Origin: an uncultured Peptococcaceae bacterium
Lineage (GTDB): Bacteria > Bacillota > Dehalobacteriia > UBA7702
Reading direction: 5' to 3'
Assembly (NCBI GenBank): GCA_937919295.1
Contig: CALFRX010000072.1
Location: 1-5,930 of the forward strand
DNA length: 5,930 bases
The position numbers and the translations under genes are program-made. Below the pieces are notes generated by a model. That model ran no database searches, had not been told where the DNA came from, and saw only the letters and a list, made by a program, of their open reading frames with translations. This document shows positions 1 through 5,642 of the stretch, piece by piece. The first letter of the stretch is position 1; every line of letters starts with the position of its first letter.

Positions 1-25
1 GGAGTGCCATAATTTGGCTATCCAT
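1..25 (-). CDS. Possible first codons of a gene running off the left edge
   Basis: A minus-strand ATG at 25-23 opens a frame reading M-D-S-Q-I-M-A-L to the window edge. An AGGAG Shine-Dalgarno at 40-36 lies 10 nt upstream and a good promoter lies behind it. The gene cannot be identified from eight residues. The start codon is in the hairpin stem and the Shine-Dalgarno is in the loop, which would affect translation if the hairpin forms. The frame is short, so it could be a chance opening inside a palindrome. Confidence 0.35.
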
Positions 26-71
26 TGTTTTCGTTCTCCTAAAACAATGGATAGCCAAATTATGGCACTCC
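1..71. repeat. Perfect 31-bp inverted repeat with 9-nt loop
   Basis: Positions 1-31 are the exact reverse complement of 41-71, with a 9-nt loop at 32-40 (CGTTCTCCT). The right arm stops at 71. The left arm reaches the window edge, so the repeat may extend further left. Neither strand has a T-run after the stem, so it is not an ordinary terminator. Read on the minus strand, the right arm contains a -10 box, the loop contains AGGAG and the left arm contains an ATG. This fits a promoter/leader palindrome. Alternatives are a palindromic mobile element or a fold-back assembly artefact if this is a contig end. Confidence 0.9.
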
Positions 72-87
72 GTTGCGGTTTCGTCAA
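59..87 (-). promoter_or_regulatory. Sigma-A-type promoter reading left into the palindrome
   Basis: On the minus strand TTGACG (87-82) is followed by a 17-nt spacer and CATAAT (64-59). Each box is 5 of 6 to consensus and the spacing is ideal. Transcription would start near 52, inside the right arm of the palindrome, so the transcript would begin with a hairpin that has AGGAG in its loop. The terminator at about 100-143 lies just upstream and would insulate this promoter from the ferredoxin transcript. Confidence 0.55.
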
Positions 88-99
88 GTAAATTAATCC

Positions 100-143
100 A
101 AAAACCGGGCGTGTCTATTGTTGTTAACACGTCCGGTGTTTTT
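100..143 (-). terminator. Bidirectional rho-independent terminator after the ferredoxin gene
   Basis: The arms ACCGGGCGTGT (104-114) and ACACGTCCGGT (127-137) form an 11-bp stem with one G-T wobble and a 12-nt loop. On the minus strand, which is the ferredoxin orientation, the stem is followed by five T. On the plus strand it is followed by G and five T, with a second T-run at 146-150. It sits 24 bases past the ferredoxin stop codon. Confidence 0.85.
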
Positions 144-166
144 GATTTTTAGGGGGGGAAGTGCTG

Positions 167-355
167 TTACGATACGGTGATCACCGATTCCGGGCAACCT
201 TCCTGGGCTTCAATGGCGGGATCTTCCGCGTCAGCGGGAATTTCATCCACGATCACTTCGGCGTAGCCGTCTTCGGCCATGCGGAAGACTTCCGGGCAGG
301 TATCGACACAGAGTTCACAGGCAATGCAGCCCTCCCGATCAATGACAGCTTTCAT
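167..355 (-). CDS. Small [4Fe-4S] ferredoxin, 62 aa
   Basis: This is a small, acidic, soluble electron carrier of the single-cluster ferredoxin type. Its electron partner is not indicated by the neighbours. The cysteines are C10, C13, C16 and C20 (a CxxCxxCxxxCP motif) and C54 in a second CP motif. In this family C10, C13, C16 and C54 would bind the cluster. C20 is an extra cysteine, and no sixth cysteine is present to form the disulfide known from some relatives. The ATG at 355 is chosen because AGGAGG lies 8 nt upstream. An in-frame GTG at 415 would add 20 residues without a clear site and without family resemblance. The gene lies 93 bases downstream of the XRE regulator on the same strand with no terminator between, so read-through is possible. 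A weak promoter (TTGTCA at 422-417) is also conceivable. Confidence 0.9.
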   Translation of the reverse strand: MKAVIDREGCIACELCVDTCPEVFRMAEDGYAEVIVDEIPADAEDPAIEAQEGCPESVITVS

Positions 356-448
356 GGTAAAGACCTCCTTTTCAACGACCCGCGGCTTGGGGTCGAATAC
401 GATATATTTCGTCACATGACAATAGTATCCCCTTCGTAAGAGAAAATA

Positions 449-1099
449 TTAGTTTGATTGCTTTGCTGGAGCGCGGGGATGATACCTCTTATTTCTTCTT
501 TTATGCAGCAGGTAAACGACGGTCAGGCCGAGGATAAAATAGACGCCCCAGAAAAGAATCAGATAGAACGGGGAATTCATTAGCAGAGGATAAGGGGCGA
601 TAAGACCACTGATCAAAATATTGTAAACAAAGGATAGGGGAATAAAAGGGATGATCCATATATTGATCCGCCAAAAACTTCGTTTTGCCGGTGCTTTTGA
701 CTGTTCGCAGGAACTGTAAAAGCCAATGCCGAAAACCATGATCCCCAAAGCGATAAAGATCAGCCCGATCACGAGGGCCATGGCTGTCTGCTCTTCATAC
801 CAAACGGCAGCGGCGATGATTAGGCCCATGAAGTTTAAAGTCGTGGCTGCCATCATAAAAATATGGGCGTCTATCTTTTTGGACGCCCTGGGGTGTTCGC
901 TTGCAACGCCCTTTAAAAGATAATCGGTGGTAACATCGAAAAAATCGCTGAGCATTATCACTTTATCCAGCTCCGGTATGCTCTGTTCGCTTTCCCATTT
1001 TGATACGGCTTGCCGGGAAACGCCGATTTTTTCAGCAAGCTGTTCTTGGGAAAGGCCCTTGGTTTTACGCAGGGATTGAATTCTGTCTCCCATCTTCAT
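449..1099 (-). CDS. XRE-family regulator with C-terminal membrane domain, 216 aa
   Basis: Residues 3-63 form a typical helix-turn-helix of the Cro/CI type, including LSQEQLAEKIGVSRQAVSKW and the following SIPELDKVIMLSDFF segment that closes the domain. After a short linker come four hydrophobic stretches at about 78-101, 105-128, 145-167 and 178-199, then a basic tail (HKRRNKR). The protein is therefore predicted to be a membrane-anchored DNA-binding regulator, a layout common in Clostridia whose signals are mostly unknown. The ATG at 1099 has AAAGGAAG 8 nt upstream. An in-frame GTG at 1108 overlaps that site and is unlikely. The gene is divergent from the HAD phosphatase gene across a 186-bp intergenic region, which is a plausible place for its own operator. 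Target genes cannot be inferred. Confidence 0.92.
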   Translation of the reverse strand: MKMGDRIQSLRKTKGLSQEQLAEKIGVSRQAVSKWESEQSIPELDKVIMLSDFFDVTTDYLLKGVASEHPRASKKIDAHIFMMAATTLNFMGLIIAAAVWYEEQTAMALVIGLIFIALGIMVFGIGFYSSCEQSKAPAKRSFWRINIWIIPFIPLSFVYNILISGLIAPYPLLMNSPFYLILFWGVYFILGLTVVYLLHKRRNKRYHPRAPAKQSN

Positions 1100-1128
1100 G
1101 GGGGTCACTTCCTTTCTTTTGCACGGTT

Positions 1129-1183
1129 ATTCTAACAGAGGTACCGATCGCGAGTCTACCAAGGGCGCGTTGTTTTTTGTCAA
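1129..1183 (-). promoter_or_regulatory. Candidate promoter(s) of the XRE regulator gene
   Basis: Two minus-strand candidates are seen. One is an extended -10, TGTTAGAAT (1137-1129), about 25 nt before the Shine-Dalgarno, with no clear -35. The other is TTGACA (1183-1178) with TAGACT (1158-1153), but its 19-nt spacer is long. A small perfect palindrome, CAACC-GTG-GGTTG (1181-1193), touches the TTGACA box and could be an operator. Confidence 0.4.
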
Positions 1184-1224
1184 CCGTGGGTTGCATTTGC
1201 TATTTTACCACGAAAAACGGCGGA

Positions 1225-1253
1225 TTGACAGAGAATCTGACGAAGGATATACT
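1225..1253 (+). promoter_or_regulatory. Consensus sigma-A promoter for the HAD phosphatase unit
   Basis: A perfect -35 TTGACA (1225-1230), a 17-nt spacer and TATACT (1248-1253, 5 of 6) are present. The expected start is near 1260, giving a leader of about 25 nt that contains the AGGAG site at 1274-1278. This should be a strong constitutive-type promoter unless a repressor binds. Confidence 0.85.
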
Positions 1254-1285
1254 TAAAAGAGAATGCGTCAAAAAGGAGAAGACAG

Positions 1286-2068
1286 ATGATCAAAGCGATT
1301 TTTTTCGATATGGACGGAACCCTTGTCGCTCATCCCGAGGGCGTTGTGCCGGAATCCGCCAAGGAAGCCCTAAGGCAGGTCAGAAAAAAAGGGGTGAAAA
1401 TCTTTCTTGCCACCGGCAGGCATAAGCTGGAAATGGACGGTTCTCCCCTGCTTCAAGGAGTGGAAATCGACGGTTTCGCCGCCCTCAACGGCCAATATTG
1501 CTATCTTGGTGATGAGGTGATCTGGAAGAAATGCCTCGATCACAACGACATGGCCTGTTTTCTGGACTTTCTGCGCAAAGAACCCTTTCCCTGCATTTTT
1601 GAGGAGGAAACCGCGATTTACGGCAATTTTCTCGACGAAAAGCTAAAGCTGATCATGGAGAGCGTCTCCATCGAAATCCCGGAATTTCGAAGCCTCGACG
1701 GCTTGGAAGATCACGATTTTTATCAGCTGATTCCCATCTGTGACGAGGATACCCTCGCAACGCTGTTAAAGAAAATGCCTCATACCGCCGGTGCTAACTG
1801 GGGCAAATATACCAACGATATGATCCCAAAAGCCGGCGGGAAAGTCGTGGGTATTGAAAAGCTCCTTGCTCACTACGATTTGACCTGGGATGAGGTGATG
1901 GCCTTTGGCGACGGTCTTAACGATGTGGAGATGCTCAAAGCCGCCAAAATATCCGTGGCCATGGGAAACGGCCATCCAAAACTAAAAGAACAAGCCGACT
2001 ACGTCACCGCCGATGTCCACGAAGACGGCGTGTATCTTGCGATGCAGTATTTTGGTTTGATCGGTTAA
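1286..2068 (+). CDS. Cof-type HAD-IIB family phosphatase, 260 aa
   Basis: This is a cytoplasmic Mg2+-dependent phosphatase of the haloacid dehalogenase superfamily, Cof/YbiV type. The family hydrolyses sugar phosphates and other small phosphate esters, and the substrate here cannot be told. All four HAD motifs are visible: DMDGT with nucleophile D8 and acid/base D10; ATGR with T43; K186 in the KAGGKVVGI segment; and GDGLND with D209 and D213. The stretch between about 80 and 185 is the C2-type cap domain expected for this class. The length is normal for the family. AGGAG lies 8 nt before the ATG. The gene opens a rightward unit whose second member is the broken DUF4491 gene, whose ribosome binding site begins 2 nt after this stop. 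Confidence 0.93.
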   Translation: MIKAIFFDMDGTLVAHPEGVVPESAKEALRQVRKKGVKIFLATGRHKLEMDGSPLLQGVEIDGFAALNGQYCYLGDEVIWKKCLDHNDMACFLDFLRKEPFPCIFEEETAIYGNFLDEKLKLIMESVSIEIPEFRSLDGLEDHDFYQLIPICDEDTLATLLKKMPHTAGANWGKYTNDMIPKAGGKVVGIEKLLAHYDLTWDEVMAFGDGLNDVEMLKAAKISVAMGNGHPKLKEQADYVTADVHEDGVYLAMQYFGLIG

Positions 2069-2080
2069 GAAGGAGATGAT

Positions 2081-2376
2081 ATGTCCTAAACAGGAATCAT
2101 TATCGGCATCGTTGCTTTTCTGCTGATCGGCTTTTTTCATTCCATTGTCATCAAATGCGAATACTATTTTGGCAGCCGCGTTTGGCTGATTTTCCTTATC
2201 GTCGGTCTGATCTGCTGTACGGCTTCGGTTTTCGTTGGGAACATTCTGCTTGGTGCGACGTTGGCGGTATTAGGTTTCACCCTTCTATGGAGCATCCTTG
2301 AACTGAAACATCAGGAAGACAGGAAGAGCGGGTCAAAAAAGGTTGGTTCCCGGCAAACCCGAAACGGAAAAAGTAA
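2081..2376 (+). pseudogene. DUF4491-family small membrane protein gene, broken by a stop and an 8-bp duplication
   Basis: AAGGAG (2070-2075) and ATG (2081) are followed by TCC and then TAA at codon 3. The same frame then stays open and encodes a clear DUF4491-like protein: TGIIIGIVAFLLIGFFHSIV, then the IKCEYYFG signature and further hydrophobic helices up to LLWSILEL. At 2312-2327 the octamer CAGGAAGA occurs twice in tandem. Removing one copy restores the frame and gives the family-like ending EERVKKGWFPANPKRKK and a stop at 2374-2376, for a 95-aa protein of normal family length. With the duplication the frame instead ends at 2378-2380 in an unrelated tail. Both lesions point to an inactivated gene. 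The family is of unknown function and is predicted to be membrane-bound. It would have been co-transcribed with the HAD gene. The family name comes from memory of its pattern, not from a search. Confidence 0.85.
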
Positions 2377-2400
2377 ATAAACCAAGAATCCTTTGTGAAG

Positions 2401-2459
2401 AGAGGGTGTCCCAAAACATAAGCTGGTGACTTATGAGAAGGGGACATCCTCTGCTTTTT
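2401..2459 (+). terminator. Two-tier rho-independent terminator of the HAD/DUF4491 unit
   Basis: The outer stem AGAGGGTGTCCC (2401-2412) pairs with GGGACATCCTCT (2441-2452), 12 bp with one wobble. Inside it CATAAG (2417-2422) pairs with CTTATG (2430-2435) around a 7-nt loop. The plus strand continues GC and five T (2455-2459). The minus strand has no T-run after the stem, so it serves mainly the rightward unit. Its tail overlaps the nadE stop codon. Confidence 0.85.
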
Positions 2460-4347
2460 ATGAGATATCCGAGGGCATACGCCAATCGCCCCGGGGGCTT
2501 AGACTCACCGCGCCGATTTTGGGGCCATTGGGCATGTTGTCCCGCTTGAATTGGCTTGCTCTGAATCTCCTCCCGAAGGCGGCGAGCCATTTTTCAATGG
2601 TTTCTGCGCTGTACTTTTTGCCGAAAGCCTGTTTCGTTAGAGCGGCGATTTTTTCCGGTGTATCGCCCCAGCGCTGTTGGTAGTAGAGGAAGAAGTCGTG
2701 GAGTTCGTAGGGGCCGATGATATCTTCTGTGGTTTGGCTGATTTTTTCGCTGCCTTCCTTTGTCAGCTCCGGTGAGATCGGTGTGGCCACGATATCGGCA
2801 ACGATGGCCAAAGCCTCGCCGCCCAATCTCTCGGCATAGTGGGTCACCAGGGCCCGTACCATGGTTTTTGGTACGCTGGCATTGACATTATAATGGGATT
2901 GCTGGTCAGCGTTATAAGTGGACCAACCCAAGGCGATTTCCGAGAGGTCGCCGGTGCCGAGCACGATGGCGGGATGTTCGCTCATATTCGCGTAATTAAA
3001 TAAGATGCTGGTGCGTGCCCTGGCCTGGATATTTTCATAGGCGATGTCCTGTTTCCCGGAGTGTTCCAATGCTTCGAATTCCCTGCGGATGATCGGTTCG
3101 ATGGGAATGGTTTTGTAGGGGATGCCGAGGATAGCGGCAAGTTTTACTGCGTTGTCTTGGGTGCGGTTGCTGCTGGCCGGGCCGGGCATGGTGATGGCGG
3201 TGATGGTGTTGCCGGGACTTTGGCCGATGATTTTGGCTGCTTCCATGGCCACGAGTAGGGCCAGGGTAGAATCGAGGCCGCCGGAAAGACCTAAGACAAG
3301 CTGTTTGTTTTTGGTGCTGATCAGCCGCCGGGCAAGGCCTTGGGCCTGAATGGAGATGGCCGTGTTTAGCCGTTCCTGCCGTTTTGCCTCAGGTTCTTCA
3401 GGCAGGAAGGGGCTCTGTTCGATTTTCGCCAAAAGGTCGGTCTGGCCGCGTTGGGGCGACGTTTCGATTACTTCGACCCCATTGATGCCGTGAAGGGTTT
3501 TGAATTTTTGTCTTCTGCGATCATATGCCAAATGATCAAGGTCAATATCGGTAAGGAGCAATTCTCTTCGCTCAAAAGGCTGTTTTTCCGCCAATATTGC
3601 GCCGTTGGCGGCGATGATCTGATGACCGCCCATGACGATTTCGGCGGTAGATTCACTTTGGCCGCAGCCGGCGTAGATGTAGCCGCAGATCAAGCGTGCC
3701 GACTGCATTTTAACGAGATCCCTGCGGTAGGCGGCCTTGCCGATCTGTTCCGGTGTGGCACTGGGATTAAAAATGACTTTAGCGCCGTTCTTTGTTAGAA
3801 AATCACTGGGCTGGCTGGCGACCCAAAGGTCTTCGCAAATTTCAATACCGCAAAGCACGTGGTCGATATCAAAGAGGATTTTCGTGCCAAAGGGGATTTT
3901 TTTGCCCTTTAGGTCGATACGGATATTTTCACCGTCCCACGTTTTAAACCAGCGGTTTTCATAAAATTCATTGTAAGACGGTAAATTGGATTTGGGTACG
4001 ATGCCTTTGACCTCGCCGTCAGCTAAAAACGCGGCGACATCGTAAAGATTGTCGTTGACCACGAGAGGCAGGCCGACGATGACGGCGGTGGCGCGGTCTT
4101 TTGTCGCGGTAGCCAGTTGCAGCAGAGCCTCTTTGGCGTCGAGAAGCAGCTGTTTTTGTTGGATCAGATCGCCGACGGTATAGCCAGTGATGGATAATTC
4201 CGGAAAAGCGACGACGCTTACTCTTTGTTCGGCTGCTTTTTCGTAAATTTCTGCGATTCTTTTCCCGTTTTCCGTGGGATTGGCAATGGACACCAGCGGA
4301 CAAGCCGTGGCGATGCGGATGTATGATTCCCGAAACGTATAGGCCAT
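2458..4347 (-). CDS. nadE: Glutamine-dependent NAD+ synthetase, 629 aa
   Basis: This enzyme makes NAD+ from nicotinic acid adenine dinucleotide, ATP and glutamine, the last step of NAD synthesis, in the cytoplasm. The N-terminal nitrilase-fold glutaminase domain (about 8-300) has the triad E50 (FPELSITGY), K119 (PKSNLPSYNEFYE) and C171 (ICEDLW). It frees ammonia from glutamine. The C-terminal synthetase domain (about 325-610) has the ATP-binding P-loop SGGLDS at 355-360, the GTGDLSEIALGW motif at 464-475 and the conserved FKRDNMPNGPKIG near the end. Length and domain order fit the bacterial two-domain enzyme, and all key residues are present. GAGGAG lies 9 nt before the ATG at 4347. The gene stands alone, converging with the HAD unit on one side and separated from the IS remnant on the other. 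Confidence 0.97.
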   Translation of the reverse strand: MAYTFRESYIRIATACPLVSIANPTENGKRIAEIYEKAAEQRVSVVAFPELSITGYTVGDLIQQKQLLLDAKEALLQLATATKDRATAVIVGLPLVVNDNLYDVAAFLADGEVKGIVPKSNLPSYNEFYENRWFKTWDGENIRIDLKGKKIPFGTKILFDIDHVLCGIEICEDLWVASQPSDFLTKNGAKVIFNPSATPEQIGKAAYRRDLVKMQSARLICGYIYAGCGQSESTAEIVMGGHQIIAANGAILAEKQPFERRELLLTDIDLDHLAYDRRRQKFKTLHGINGVEVIETSPQRGQTDLLAKIEQSPFLPEEPEAKRQERLNTAISIQAQGLARRLISTKNKQLVLGLSGGLDSTLALLVAMEAAKIIGQSPGNTITAITMPGPASSNRTQDNAVKLAAILGIPYKTIPIEPIIRREFEALEHSGKQDIAYENIQARARTSILFNYANMSEHPAIVLGTGDLSEIALGWSTYNADQQSHYNVNASVPKTMVRALVTHYAERLGGEALAIVADIVATPISPELTKEGSEKISQTTEDIIGPYELHDFFLYYQQRWGDTPEKIAALTKQAFGKKYSAETIEKWLAAFGRRFRASQFKRDNMPNGPKIGAVSLSPRGDWRMPSDIS

Positions 4348-4454
4348 AAATGAGTTCTCCTCTCGATGCTCCTCTTTGTTTTTATTTTCGACAGGTTCTA
4401 TTGTCTTTGCAAAAGGCGCTGATTTTATTGCTTAGGTTTACCTTTCTTCTTATT

Positions 4455-4483
4455 ATCATACTCTTAGATGCGGCAATGGTCAA
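4455..4483 (-). promoter_or_regulatory. Sigma-A promoter of nadE
   Basis: On the minus strand TTGACC (4483-4478), a 17-nt spacer and TATGAT (4460-4455) form a near-consensus promoter. Transcription from near 4448 would give a leader of about 100 nt before the nadE ATG. The leader is A-rich and I could not see a recognisable riboswitch or attenuator in it. Two GAGGAG-like sites occur, and the one nearer the ATG is the functional one. Confidence 0.75.
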
Positions 4484-4597
4484 TTCTACTTTTTTAAAGA
4501 CGTGGTCCGGTAGTCACATCTCAGGTGTTTAAATGGGCAATTCCCCGGCCTTGACTGCACAACCTCAAGAAAAAGAGGCAGTAGGCAAAACGCCCCC

Positions 4598-5191
4598 AGG
4601 AAAGGTTAAGAAAAACGATGCACAAAGTTAAGCATTTAAAAATTTTGTGCTTCAAACTGAATTGGGCTAAGCCAGCCCAAAGCAGAATGAATGGGCTTCG
4701 TGTTATAGTAGGTTTCCATATACTTGAAATATTCATCCGAGCTTGTTCAGGATCGTCATAATCAGCATCCTGAAGGAGCTCTCTCTTTCGGGTGCGATAG
4801 AAGGATTCCATGACAGCGTTGTCATAAGGATTTCCTTTGCGGTTCATGCTCTGCCGACATCCATATCGAAGTAGCAATGATTGAAAACACTGCGATGTAT
4901 ACTGAGAACCACGGTTAGTCTGTACGATCAGTCCTTCGTCAGAATGATCGCGTCCGACTGCTTGATAAAATGCAGACATAACGAGGCGATCTTTTATTCT
5001 TATATCCATAGGCCATCCAGTAACCTTTCGAGAAAAGATTCGTCATATTCATTGATCCAACGGCGCCGACTGCTTAAACTAATGCCCAGCTCTTTCCCTG
5101 TCTCAAGGACAGACTCATCCCCAGACTGCGCCATTTCTAATTGTTTGTTATATACTGCTTTTTCATAAAATGATTGTTTTTGCCCTTGTTC
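4598..5191 (-). mobile_element. Decayed IS3-family insertion sequence
   Basis: Remnants of orfA and orfB of an IS3-family element occupy 4636-5166. The ends are approximate. The stretch from 4598 inward (AGGAAAGGTTAAGAAAAAC) and the minus-strand stretch from 5191 inward (GAACAAGGGCAAAAAC) look loosely alike and may be eroded terminal inverted repeats. No target-site duplication was recognised. The element is far shorter than the roughly 1.2-1.5 kb usual for the family because of an internal deletion. Confidence 0.6.
4636..5166 (-). pseudogene. IS3-family transposase remnant: orfA start joined to orfB end
   Basis: From the ATG at 5166 the frame begins MKKQY. After two extra bases (AT) it continues as an orfA helix-turn-helix, KQLEMAQ then VLETGKELGIS and RRRWINEY. 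Near 5040 this runs straight into the orfB integrase core, FSRKVTGWPMDIRIKDRL, so the orfA C-terminus and the orfB N-terminal half, including the first catalytic Asp, are deleted. The usual TDRGSQYTS motif reads TNRGSQYTS, so the second catalytic Asp is Asn. The third acidic residue survives in NAVMESFY. At 4727-4729 one base is missing from an A-run. Restoring it gives the family ending KYMETYYNTK, IHSALGWLSPIQFE and a stop at 4638-4636. The protein cannot be an active transposase. Confidence 0.9.
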
Positions 5192-5203
5192 ATGTTATAT
5201 AAT
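5174..5203 (+). promoter_or_regulatory. Promoter of the small membrane protein gene
   Basis: A perfect -10 TATAAT (5198-5203) has a weak -35 TTGTTT (5174-5179) at an 18-nt spacing. The start would be near 5210, close before the ribosome binding site. The -35 lies within or next to the presumed IS end, so this may be a hybrid promoter created by the insertion. Confidence 0.6.
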
Positions 5204-5233
5204 GGCTTTAATAAAAGGAGAGGAGGTAATGGT

Positions 5234-5395
5234 ATGGTTTTAGTCATTGTTTTAAGCTTGTTGGGGCTGATCGGCCTGGTCTATGGCATCGTGAAAAAGA
5301 AAAAAGCAATAATGATAGCTTCTGCAATCGGCCTAATCCTCATTGCAATTTTGCTGATCGTGTATAATTATCTCTATTCATTAAATCCATATTAA
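5234..5395 (+). CDS. Small two-helix membrane protein, 53 aa, function unknown
   Basis: I do not recognise this protein. Two hydrophobic helices, about 2-20 and 25-46, are separated by KKKK (21-24). By the positive-inside rule this would be a hairpin with the loop in the cytoplasm and both ends outside. There are no cysteines and no signal-peptidase site. AGGAGG (5221-5226) lies 7 nt before the ATG at 5234. A nearer ATG at 5229 is in another frame and stops after four codons. An upstream TTG at 5174 in the same frame lies before the predicted transcription start, so it is rejected. The gene stands alone between the IS remnant and a long hairpin that could end its transcript. Small size and lack of homology leave room for doubt, but the promoter, ribosome site and composition together support a real gene. 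Confidence 0.7.
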   Translation: MVLVIVLSLLGLIGLVYGIVKKKKAIMIASAIGLILIAILLIVYNYLYSLNPY

Positions 5396-5407
5396 AATAG
5401 CTGTACG

Positions 5408-5505
5408 AAAAGCCTCGGATCATGATATGCTCCCCTTGTGGTAGACAGTTAAAATAATAAAATTGTTTATCACAAGGAGGAGCATATCATCACTCCGGGG
5501 CTTTT
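5408..5505. repeat. Long imperfect hairpin, about 42-bp stem with 10-nt loop
   Basis: The arms 5408-5450 and 5461-5505 pair over about 42 positions, broken only by one mismatch (5421/5491) and two single-base bulges (5478, 5493), plus four G-T wobbles. The loop is AAAATAATAA (5451-5460). Both strands end in GGCTTTT, so it can act as a weak bidirectional terminator for the small membrane gene. The stem is far longer than a terminator needs. The right arm holds AAGGAGGAGCATATCATC, which resembles a ribosome site followed by an ATG changed to ATC. A MITE or the leader of a lost IS is a possible origin. Confidence 0.8.
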
Positions 5506-5591
5506 ATGTTGCAAAAATCCGTGTGCATTTTTGTGTGTATTGATTGTTCAGCCCCTGCTACAGCGTCCGCAAAAACGCCTAAAACGGCAAT

Positions 5592-5638
5592 AAAAAACCG
5601 CTACCAGCAAGCAAAATGCCTGCATAATAGCGGTTTTT
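5592..5638 (-). terminator. Strong rho-independent terminator of the tmRNA-like gene
   Basis: AAAAACCGCTA (5593-5603) pairs perfectly with TAGCGGTTTTT (5628-5638), 11 bp. On the minus strand the stem is followed by a run of six T. An inner stem, 5607-5612 with 5618-5623, contains a pair that is a G-U wobble in the minus-strand RNA but an A-C mismatch in the plus-strand RNA. This supports leftward use. It begins five bases past the CCA end of the RNA gene. Confidence 0.88.
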
Positions 5639-5642
5639 GTTT

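Noticed and set aside
356..415. GTG at 415 as the ferredoxin start (82 aa)
   Set aside because: No proper ribosome site precedes it, the extra 20 residues do not resemble ferredoxins, and the ATG at 355 has AGGAGG at ideal spacing.
4348..4454. Riboswitch in the nadE leader
   Set aside because: The A-rich leader of about 100 nt shows no stable stem or terminator/anti-terminator pair.
4350..4532. Plus-strand 60-aa hydrophobic reading frame over the nadE leader
   Set aside because: It lies antisense to the nadE promoter and leader, has no ribosome binding site, and its hydrophobicity comes from T-rich leader sequence.
4521..4635. C-terminal extension of the transposase frame beyond the frameshift
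   Set aside because: The family ending is in another frame and stops at 4638-4636. The long tail is only the out-of-frame continuation.
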